Assembly: GCA_021797525.1 (NCBI GenBank)
Contig: JAJZZQ010000062.1
Location: forward strand, 1 to 12,519
Length of the DNA stretch: 12,519 nt
Direction: 5' to 3'
Origin: Thermoplasmata archaeon
GTDB taxonomy: Archaea; Thermoplasmatota; Thermoplasmata; Thermoplasmatales; Thermoplasmataceae
The notes beneath the pieces were generated by a model that did not search any database, was not told the origin of the DNA, and saw nothing but the letters and a program-made list of their open reading frames with translations. The position numbers and the translations under genes are program-made. This document shows positions 7,657-12,519 of this stretch, piece by piece; the stretch's first letter is position 1; every line of letters starts with the position of its first letter.

Positions 7657-8895
7657 CTATACCTCCCATCCATTCAATTTCACTGGAAAAATCTCCCCTT
7701 CCTTGATGGAATTTTTATCTGCCTCGGTCTGGATTATTCCATCTGATTCAAGAAGTGAAAGGAGGCCTGAACTCTTTACAGCTTCAAAATATGCCCCATC
7801 TTTTCCTTGAAAAATCTTAATCCTTCTGATCATTGTGGAATTTTTTCTTAACTCTATATGCTGTGACGCCTTTGCATATATGGTTCTCCTGACTGCATTG
7901 ATCCCAAGGTATCTCTGAACGTATGCCTCAAATATGGTTTCAAAGGAAGTCAGGCCAGGACCAGGCAACCCCGAGATTGAGAATACAGGTTTTCTTCCAA
8001 CCTCATAAAGCGTGATTGTCCTTCCTGGTCTCATGTTTATCCCCGCGAATATGGTCTTTCCAAATCCATTCATTGCTTCTGGCACAAGATCCTTCATACC
8101 AAGTGAGGTTCCACCAGTCACAACCGCAAGATCTGAAATAGAAATCTCTTTCATGATCATTGAACGGATGCATGCTGGGTCATCCGGGCAGATACCGGCT
8201 ACTTTGAAATTAAGCCAGTTCCTCTTAAAATAATCAACAATAAGCCACTGGCTGGAATTTGCAATATGCCTTTCACTACCTTCCATCAGCTCATCTCCAG
8301 TTGAGATGACAGATACTTTGATAGGGTCAAGTACATTTATTTCAGTTACTCCAGAGGAGACGCAGGCACCAATTCTGAAGGAATTAAGAAGATCACCGGG
8401 AGACGCAATCTGAAGCCCGGCACTGATGTCCTCGCCCTTTAACCTCACATTCTTTCCACTTTCGATCTTTCTGCAGATCCTTATTGTATTACCCTGTCTC
8501 GTTACGTCTTCCGCCATGATTACAGAATCACAATCATCCGGAATTGGAGCTCCCGTGTAGACTTCGCAGCATGTCCCGGGTGGGACAGATCCGGTAAATT
8601 TTTTTCCAGCCTCTGAGATTCCCTTAACTGTTATCTCTCTAGTCTCACCTTCTCCGATATCATATGTGTCATGTGCCCTTATAGCATACCCATCCACAGC
8701 ACTTACTGGCTGTTCTGGGACATCTTTTTCAGCGAATACCTTTTGGTTTGCGATGAGTCCAAAACAGTCCTCGATTTTTCTCTCTGTATTTGGAGGTTTA
8801 AGCCAGTTGACGGAGAGCATCCTCTGAACTGCTTCCTCAAGGGAAATGGAATCAGTAAAACCCAACATCCTCTTTCTTCCTGGTGTCACACTCAT
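7657..8895 (-). CDS. moeA: MoeA-family molybdopterin molybdotransferase (second paralogue)
   Basis: A 412-residue MoeA without an extra domain. Motifs (numbered from the ATG at 8895) are SAVDGYAIR (Asp68), GEDI (Asp156), STGDEL (198-203), GGTSLGMKD (Asp269) and SGLPGPG (308-314). The variant GGTS..MKD loop, and Gly-Pro-Gly in place of the usual Gly-Asn-Pro, separate it from the neighbouring fusion copy. The reading frame is open to 8985, but that extension would lie over moaB and has no MoeA similarity. The ATG at 8895 makes an ATGA overlap with the moaB stop and is preferred. An alternative GTG two codons inside would give the SD a better spacing, and an ATG at 8868 is also possible. Archaea with two MoeA copies may use them for different metals or for successive steps; that split is untested here. 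Confidence 0.9.
   Translation of the reverse strand: MSVTPGRKRMLGFTDSISLEEAVQRMLSVNWLKPPNTERKIEDCFGLIANQKVFAEKDVPEQPVSAVDGYAIRAHDTYDIGEGETREITVKGISEAGKKFTGSVPPGTCCEVYTGAPIPDDCDSVIMAEDVTRQGNTIRICRKIESGKNVRLKGEDISAGLQIASPGDLLNSFRIGACVSSGVTEINVLDPIKVSVISTGDELMEGSERHIANSSQWLIVDYFKRNWLNFKVAGICPDDPACIRSMIMKEISISDLAVVTGGTSLGMKDLVPEAMNGFGKTIFAGINMRPGRTITLYEVGRKPVFSISGLPGPGLTSFETIFEAYVQRYLGINAVRRTIYAKASQHIELRKNSTMIRRIKIFQGKDGAYFEAVKSSGLLSLLESDGIIQTEADKNSIKEGEIFPVKLNGWEV
7661..7666 (-). promoter_or_regulatory. Shine-Dalgarno site for moeA-PBP
   Basis: The minus strand reads GGAGGT, 4 nt before the ATG at 7656 and inside the last codons of the upstream moeA. This is strong complementarity to an archaeal 16S 3' end and supports separate initiation within the operon. 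Confidence 0.6.
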
Positions 8896-9380
8896 CTCCT
8901 TGATTCGTGGAGAATATGATCTATCTCCTTCAGGATTATTCCCTTCACCCCTAGCGAAGCGCCTGAAGGTGATCCGGGTAGGCAAAACACGGGCTTTCTG
9001 TGCACAAGAAAAGCTGAGGTGTTGGACATAATTGCAGATGTGCCGATCTGCTGGTATGAGAGAAGTGCAAAGAGTGTGCTGAAAGAGTGGATCTCCTTTT
9101 CAGCAATACTTCTGACGGTCTCAATTGTAACATCATGGGAAGTTATACCTGTTCCTCCAGAGATTATAAGGCAATCTGCTCGATCCAGGGCAGCCATCAC
9201 AGCTTCCTTAATTGCATCTGGATCATCTTTTACGACCTCATAGTAAGTTATCTCATGGCCTGCTTCCCTGATGGATGAGTTTATCTCCTGGCCGGATGTG
9301 TCGTTTTCCTTGCTTCTTGTGCTGCTGCACACGATTACAGAGAATTTTGCCTTGAGGTTTTCTATCCTGTGTTCATGCAT
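8892..9380 (-). CDS. moaB: MoaB/MogA molybdopterin adenylyltransferase
   Basis: A 162-residue cytoplasmic enzyme that adenylates molybdopterin with ATP, activating it for metal insertion by MoeA. The family core is clear: DDPDAI (52-57) and SGGTGITSHDVTIE (74-87), with probable catalytic Asp53 and Asp83. These are followed by LSYQQIG (107-113) and LPGSPSG (134-140). Most relatives have Arg before the motif Asp; here it is His82. The length is normal for archaeal MoaB. The ATG at 9380 overlaps the end of moaC by 8 nt, and the gene ends in an ATGA overlap with moeA, so moaC, moaB and moeA should be translated from one message. The name moaB is used rather than mogA because archaea usually carry the MoaB form. 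Confidence 0.9.
   Translation of the reverse strand: MHEHRIENLKAKFSVIVCSSTRSKENDTSGQEINSSIREAGHEITYYEVVKDDPDAIKEAVMAALDRADCLIISGGTGITSHDVTIETVRSIAEKEIHSFSTLFALLSYQQIGTSAIMSNTSAFLVHRKPVFCLPGSPSGASLGVKGIILKEIDHILHESRR
8896..8901 (-). promoter_or_regulatory. Shine-Dalgarno site abutting the moeA start
   Basis: The minus strand reads AAGGAG immediately before the ATG at 8895, with no spacer. Either initiation is helped by reinitiation at the ATGA overlap, or the true start is the GTG 6 nt further on. Confidence 0.45.
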
Positions 9381-9804
9381 CCCCCTTCACCTTCAGTTCC
9401 ACTTTGATATCCCTTATTACCGTGGAAGGATAATTTCCAGTTTCATCTTTCTCAAGATACTTCACCATGTCCCACACGGTCAGCAAACCGGAGGTAACTG
9501 CAGACAGTGCGTCCATTTCCACCCCGGTCTTCCAGCCTGCCGAAACCTCGCATGCCAGGCGGAATCCATTTTCCGTAAGTTCCGAAAACACACTGACACT
9601 CTCCAAAGGAATCTGGTGGCAATATGGAAGGCGCATCCAGGCCTCTTTCGCACCAAGTATTGCTGAAATTTTTGCGGATTCGAAAACGTCTCCCTTTTTT
9701 ACAGTCCCATTGCGGATCTCCGCCAGTGTATCTGGTTTGAGCTCTATAAACCCTGAAGCCCTTGCATATCTCCTGACTATGTCCTTGCTGGAGATGTCTA
9801 TCAT
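9373..9804 (-). CDS. moaC: MoaC cyclic pyranopterin monophosphate synthase
   Basis: A 143-residue enzyme that turns the MoaA product 3',8-cyclo-GTP derivative into cyclic pyranopterin monophosphate. Family blocks are MIDISSK at the N terminus, KGDVFESAKISAILGAKEAW (37-56), YCHQIPLESV (61-70), TGVEMDALSAV (93-103) and TVWDMVK (109-115). Asp132 and Lys134 sit near the usual catalytic pair. The common CHP motif is CHQ here. The frame is open upstream to 9909, but that extension runs through the mobA gene on the other strand and has no MoaC similarity. The ATG at 9804 matches the family N terminus and has a TATA-like box about 25 bp upstream. It is the first gene of the moaC-moaB-moeA-moeA operon and diverges from mobA across 39 bp. 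Confidence 0.92.
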   Translation of the reverse strand: MIDISSKDIVRRYARASGFIELKPDTLAEIRNGTVKKGDVFESAKISAILGAKEAWMRLPYCHQIPLESVSVFSELTENGFRLACEVSAGWKTGVEMDALSAVTSGLLTVWDMVKYLEKDETGNYPSTVIRDIKVELKVKGDA

Positions 9805-9811
9805 GATAATC

Positions 9812-9819
9812 CATATAGC
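9812..9819 (+). promoter_or_regulatory. TATA-like box for mobA
   Basis: CATATAGC is centred 28-29 bp before the ATG at 9844, implying a transcript with almost no leader. If mobA instead starts at 9859, the box at 9826-9833 would be the better placed one. Confidence 0.4.
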
Positions 9820-9825
9820 CTGACA

Positions 9826-9833
9826 AGATATAG
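9826..9833 (-). promoter_or_regulatory. TATA-like box for the moaC operon
   Basis: The minus strand reads CTATATCT, centred about 25-26 bp before the ATG at 9804. The spacing fits leaderless transcription and no SD is present. Confidence 0.5.
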
Positions 9834-9843
9834 AGATTCTCCG

Positions 9844-10374
9844 ATGGAAAAAGGCAGTATGAGGGTAGTGATTCCAGTGAAGATGTCCGAACGCCTTCCT
9901 TTCAAACATTTTCTCACTCTGGGCGGCGTTTCTCTTTTGGAACTTGCAATCAGAAAGGCAGAAAAGGTTGGGGATCCTCTTGTGTTATCCAGGATGCCAC
10001 TTCCAGTTCAATACGTTCATGATAGTAGCAGAAACATCGTAGAACTCATGAATATTTTATGCGAAGATGGGCAACCATTTATTTTACTGGCTCCTGACAT
10101 GCCTTTCATCACAGAATCTGATATGGAATTATTGATCAGGGAATCTGACGGGCATACTCTGGTACCGATTTCACCTGATGGGACAATGGAGCCACTTTTT
10201 GCATTCTATTCAGGGAAAGTTCATTTCGAAGGAAATCTCTATTCCGGGCTGATAAGTGCCCATGTGAGTACCATTAATACTGAAAGATTTTCAGAACTTG
10301 CATTCTTTAATGTCAACACTCCAGAGGACTATTGGGAAGCAGTCCTATTGTATAGGGGAAGACATCCAAAATAA
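9844..10374 (+). CDS. mobA: MobA-like molybdenum cofactor nucleotidyltransferase
   Basis: A 176-residue protein with a predicted Rossmann-like nucleotidyltransferase fold, expected to transfer GMP (or another NMP) to the metal-bound cofactor. MobA marks are APDMPFI (83-89, metal-binding Asp85), EPLFAFY (116-122) and FFNVNTPEDY (154-163). The usual N-terminal LAGG.S.RMG..K loop is absent. In its place is IPVKMSERLPFKHFLTLGG (10-28), which looks more like the start of sugar-acid cytidylyltransferases or CofC-type enzymes. The length is slightly short for the family. Its place among moa and moe genes makes the MobA role the best guess. The ATG at 9844 is chosen on TATA spacing; an ATG at 9859 is possible and would start directly at MRVVIPV. 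The gene is convergent with moaE, with 1 bp between the stop codons. Confidence 0.78.
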   Translation: MEKGSMRVVIPVKMSERLPFKHFLTLGGVSLLELAIRKAEKVGDPLVLSRMPLPVQYVHDSSRNIVELMNILCEDGQPFILLAPDMPFITESDMELLIRESDGHTLVPISPDGTMEPLFAFYSGKVHFEGNLYSGLISAHVSTINTERFSELAFFNVNTPEDYWEAVLLYRGRHPK

Positions 10375-10375
10375 G

Positions 10376-10783
10376 CTAATCCCTCCAAATGGCCTTCCCT
10401 GTGACTGCAATGTCTTTTTTCCATATGGGTGTTTCACTCTTTATGCGGTCTATTATGAACTTGCAGGCGGAAAAAGCCTGTTCCCGATGTTCAGATGAGA
10501 CGGAAACGATAACTGAATCCTCTGTAAGATCTATATCGCCTATCCTGTGGATTATTGAATAGTCTATAATGCCGAATCTATCCTTTGCTTCATCAGCTAT
10601 CTGCTTTATTGACTTTTCGGCCATTTCCATGTATGCTTCATAATAAAGCCTTGAAACTTCAATATCTCCAGAGAATCTTCTTACTGTTCCCTGAAAAGTC
10701 ACTATTGCTCCTGCCTCTGGAGACCTCAGCGAATTTATTACATCGGCAGGTTCGATCTTTTCCTTCTGAATTTGAATATTCAT
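10376..10783 (-). CDS. moaE: MoaE, large subunit of molybdopterin synthase
   Basis: A 135-residue subunit that, with thiocarboxylated MoaD, inserts two sulfurs into cyclic pyranopterin monophosphate. Conserved blocks are GAIVTFQGTVR (25-35), LYYEAYMEMAEK (46-57), HRIG (79-82), SSEHREQAF (96-104) and IDRIKSETPIWKKD (111-124). Lys115 and the Lys122/Lys123 pair sit where the catalytic lysines are expected. The length is normal for an archaeal stand-alone MoaE. The ATG comes directly after the TGA of moaD, and a GGTGG sequence inside the end of moaD may serve as SD at 7 nt spacing. It is the last gene of the moaA-moaD-moaE operon. Confidence 0.93.
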   Translation of the reverse strand: MNIQIQKEKIEPADVINSLRSPEAGAIVTFQGTVRRFSGDIEVSRLYYEAYMEMAEKSIKQIADEAKDRFGIIDYSIIHRIGDIDLTEDSVIVSVSSEHREQAFSACKFIIDRIKSETPIWKKDIAVTGKAIWRD

Positions 10784-11038
10784 TCAGCATCCACCACTTA
10801 CCATGGGGAATACTGCCACCTCGTCATTTTCTTTAAGTTCATCGTCCCCTGTGATATAATTCTGGTTAAGAGCGAAGAATATCTGTCTCCTTCCCTGCCA
10901 TAATGCCGGTTTATCCTTCTTTAGATGTTCCTTCAGGTCAGAGACATGGCTTCCTTCAGGAAGTTCAAGCATCAGTCCATCCGTTCCGGCATCATCCTTC
11001 ACTGACCCAAAAAACCTGACCTGAATCTTCAATTTCAT
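10784..11038 (-). CDS. moaD: MoaD sulfur carrier, small subunit of molybdopterin synthase, ending Gly-Gly-Cys
   Basis: An 84-residue ubiquitin-fold protein. Its N terminus ([12 protein letters not shown]) and its C terminus ([13 protein letters not shown]) are typical of MoaD. In the family the double glycine is the last pair of residues and becomes a thiocarboxylate after E1 activation. Here a TGC codon for Cys84 follows Gly82-Gly83 before the stop, read directly from 10784-10795. The extra residue would have to be removed before adenylation, or the E1 must tolerate it. The gene overlaps the end of moaA by 47 nt. The ATG at 11038 directly abuts an AAAAGGAGG sequence; a TTG at 11032 would have 6 nt spacing and yield a protein starting at the conserved KIQVRFFG. 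Confidence 0.9.
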   Translation of the reverse strand: MKLKIQVRFFGSVKDDAGTDGLMLELPEGSHVSDLKEHLKKDKPALWQGRRQIFFALNQNYITGDDELKENDEVAVFPMVSGGC

Positions 11039-11975
11039 CCTCCTTTTTCCAATAGGGCTCTCTCTTCTTCACGGAATTGAGAAATACGTCATCAAGTTTC
11101 CCATCGCTTTCATATTTCCTGATGTGGGTAAGAATATTGTCATAATTGTCCCCTCTCATCAGGCATGGCTTGAGATAACCCGTTGAGGTTACTCTCAATC
11201 TGGTGCAGTTATTGCAGAATTCTGCATTTCTCATGGGCTTAACGAATTCAACAATGGATTCACCGCTCTCAGCAGGTACATGATATCTTGGTCTCCTGTG
11301 CAGTTCATTAAATTCAACTCTTGCTGCCACCTTACGGACCCTCTCCTCTATAGGATCAAGCTTGAGGTGGTATTTCTGAAACTCCTCTGAATTCTCCATC
11401 TCTCTGGTGGTTTCAAATTCTATGAGTTGGAGGATAAACTTCTCCCTTGCAGAGAGATCAATCATCAGTGGTATCTGGTCAACGTTAACATCCTTTAAAA
11501 CTACGAAGTTTATCTTTATAGGATCAAAACCTGCTTCCTTCGCAGCGCGAATTCCCTCCATAACCTGGTCTATTGAATCAGTCCCGGTGATGTACTGAAA
11601 CCTTTCTCGATCAATTGAGTGTAGGGATATATTGACTCTGTCCAGCCCTGCTTCCTTGAGGTCCTTTGACATCCTTCTGAGCATTATCCCATTCGTGGTC
11701 ATGGATATATTTCCCGTAATGTGCTTTCTTGTTCTCCTGATAATTTCAAGTATGTCCGGTCTGAGAGTGGGTTCACCGCCTGTGAATTTAACCTTGTTCA
11801 CCCCCCATCTCTTTGCTGTGGCCACAATTCTTTCAATTTCAGCAGGAGTCATGGTCTCTGAGTGGACACCTGTGCCTTCCATATGACAGAAGAAGCACCC
11901 GAAATTACACACTGTGTTTACCTGGATTCGAAGGCTATGTACTGGCCTTCCATAATTGTCCACTGCCTGAGGCAT
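10992..11975 (-). CDS. moaA: MoaA GTP 3',8-cyclase (radical SAM)
   Basis: A 327-residue radical SAM enzyme that starts cofactor synthesis by cyclising GTP with two [4Fe-4S] clusters. The N-terminal cluster motif is CNFGCFFC (Cys23, 27, 30). It is followed by FTGGEPTLR (64-72) and the SAM-binding strands of the barrel. The C-terminal GTP-side cluster is Cys254, Cys257 and Cys271 ([20 protein letters not shown]). The protein ends VSEG, not with the Gly-Gly tail that bacterial MoaA needs. About 17 residues past the REPYWK segment are encoded in sequence shared with moaD. The ATG at 11975 is preferred over a TTG at 11981 because a TATA-like box lies about 24 bp upstream. It is the first gene of the moaA-moaD-moaE operon. 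Confidence 0.94.
   Translation of the reverse strand: MPQAVDNYGRPVHSLRIQVNTVCNFGCFFCHMEGTGVHSETMTPAEIERIVATAKRWGVNKVKFTGGEPTLRPDILEIIRRTRKHITGNISMTTNGIMLRRMSKDLKEAGLDRVNISLHSIDRERFQYITGTDSIDQVMEGIRAAKEAGFDPIKINFVVLKDVNVDQIPLMIDLSAREKFILQLIEFETTREMENSEEFQKYHLKLDPIEERVRKVAARVEFNELHRRPRYHVPAESGESIVEFVKPMRNAEFCNNCTRLRVTSTGYLKPCLMRGDNYDNILTHIRKYESDGKLDDVFLNSVKKREPYWKKEDEIEDSGQVFWVSEG
11039..11047 (-). promoter_or_regulatory. Shine-Dalgarno site abutting the moaD start
   Basis: The minus strand reads AAAAGGAGG with no spacer before the ATG at 11038, inside moaA. It is 6 nt from the in-frame TTG at 11032. It shows that moaD initiates on its own within the moaA coding region. Confidence 0.55.
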
Positions 11976-11995
11976 GATCAATCAATGTCTATCGG

Positions 11996-12003
11996 TTAAT
12001 TAA
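11996..12003 (-). promoter_or_regulatory. TATA-like box for the moaA operon
   Basis: The palindromic sequence TTAATTAA is centred about 24-25 bp before the moaA ATG at 11975. Its symmetry means orientation is set only by the distance to the gene. It fits a leaderless transcript. Confidence 0.5.
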
Positions 12004-12055
12004 GTGTTTTGAATGGTAATTCTGCGATGGTTGGAATTCCATCGATGCAAGAAAA

Positions 12056-12064
12056 GATTAAATC
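12056..12064 (+). promoter_or_regulatory. TATA-like box for the right-edge membrane protein
   Basis: GATTAAATC is centred about 24 bp before the ATG at 12084, with no SD between. This supports that ATG as the start of a leaderless transcript. Confidence 0.45.
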
Positions 12065-12083
12065 CATGAGTCCATGATACAAT

Positions 12084-12519
12084 ATGCCCAGGCTATCTCA
12101 GGAATTATTCGGCCGGTTAATGAAATCAGCTATGTTTTCGCTCGTGGCATATGGTATTTATTTCCTTGCTATTTCTCTTCTAAGCACACATTCATTCTTT
12201 CTAAATTTCGCACAACATCCTATTCTTTACCCGTATGTTCCAAGGTCTGATAATGTAGGTCTATTCTTCGTCCCTTATATCCCTGTATTCACAGTAGCAT
12301 TCTTTTTCTCACTAATTTATGGAATCAGGGTCATAACTTCTTCCGGAAAATTATTCTCCCCCGGAAAGGCCCTCTTATTCTCATTTCTAATGTCAGCAAT
12401 CACAACGATTGTCAGTGTGGGTTTAGTATTTGGCTTTCAGGGAGTCTCCGCCGGAAATATATTGTTCGGAATTCCTTTTCACTTCAGTAATTTGAGGATC
12501 ACTGAGTCATTTTATACAA
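12084..12519 (+). CDS. Unknown membrane protein, N-terminal part (open at right edge)
   Basis: An open frame of 145 codons from ATG 12084 runs to the window end without a stop. It begins MPRLSQELFGRLMKSAMFSL and has three clear hydrophobic segments at about residues 16-35, 60-84 and 96-118. The first is preceded by basic residues, suggesting an N-in orientation. The stretch between the first two segments (about 36-59) is polar and proline-rich. I recognise no family. The start is supported by the TATA-like box upstream. It diverges from moaA across 108 bp and could be unrelated to cofactor synthesis. Confidence 0.65.
   Translation, partial: MPRLSQELFGRLMKSAMFSLVAYGIYFLAISLLSTHSFFLNFAQHPILYPYVPRSDNVGLFFVPYIPVFTVAFFFSLIYGIRVITSSGKLFSPGKALLFSFLMSAITTIVSVGLVFGFQGVSAGNILFGIPFHFSNLRITESFYT

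Noticed and set aside
8896..8985. 30-codon N-terminal extension of the plain moeA
   Set aside because: It lies inside moaB in another frame, is Arg/Gly-rich and unlike MoeA; the ATGA overlap at 8895 is a better start.
9452..9826. 124-codon minus-strand frame
   Set aside because: A frame-shifted shadow of moaC with no recognisable domain; the moaC frame carries all family motifs.
9805..9909. 35-codon N-terminal extension of moaC
   Set aside because: It would run through the start of mobA, has no MoaC similarity, and the ATG at 9804 has both a family-like N terminus and a well-placed TATA box.
11976..11981. TTG start for moaA
   Set aside because: The ATG two codons later is at the right distance from the TATA-like box and no SD supports the TTG.
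1..12519. CRISPR array, tRNA/rRNA gene or insertion sequence
   Set aside because: Reading through the window showed no regularly spaced repeats, cloverleaf-like segments, transposase motifs or terminal inverted repeats. Short, weak structures could be missed by eye.

Overview
The window looks archaeal, most likely from the Thermoplasmata (Thermoplasma/Ferroplasma/Cuniculiplasma-type relatives). This placement is an inference. It rests on TATA-like boxes centred about 23-29 bp upstream of start codons (leaderless transcription units), strong Shine-Dalgarno (SD) sequences only in front of some genes inside operons, an archaeal-style MoeA fused to a periplasmic-binding-protein-like domain, and a zinc dehydrogenase resembling Sulfolobales acryloyl-CoA reductase. 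No RNA gene, insertion sequence, CRISPR array or long repeat was seen. No gap exceeds 300 bases; the longest (91-314) appears to hold only promoters and leader sequence.

Layout: the left edge holds the first 30 codons of an unknown minus-strand gene. Next come two tail-to-tail membrane-protein genes (315-2300 plus, 2304-3191 minus). The first is a large polytopic protein ending in a NapH-like, ferredoxin-type Fe-S region. The second seems to be a single copy of a membrane module that the first carries twice. A minus-strand zinc dehydrogenase (3341-4357) follows.

From 4547 to 11975 lies an almost complete molybdenum/tungsten cofactor (Moco) biosynthesis locus. A plus-strand pair encodes a MoeB/ThiF-type E1 enzyme and a HAD phosphatase. 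A minus-strand operon runs moaC, moaB, moeA, moeA-PBP (9804 down to 5917). A plus-strand MobA-like nucleotidyltransferase sits at 9844-10374. A second minus-strand operon runs moaA, moaD, moaE (11975 down to 10376). A partial plus-strand membrane protein, open at the right edge, begins at 12084.

How the genes work together: MoaA and MoaC convert GTP to cyclic pyranopterin monophosphate. The E1 enzyme activates the MoaD C terminus, and MoaD-MoaE adds the dithiolene sulfurs to make molybdopterin. MoaB adenylates molybdopterin, the two MoeA paralogues insert the metal, and MobA attaches a nucleotide. No metal transporter and no Moco-using enzyme is visible, so the consumer must lie elsewhere. 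The oddities most worth a second look are the three-copy membrane module, a ferredoxin motif lacking one cysteine, a MoaD ending in Gly-Gly-Cys, a MobA without its usual N-terminal signature, and a shortened PBP-like domain on MoeA.
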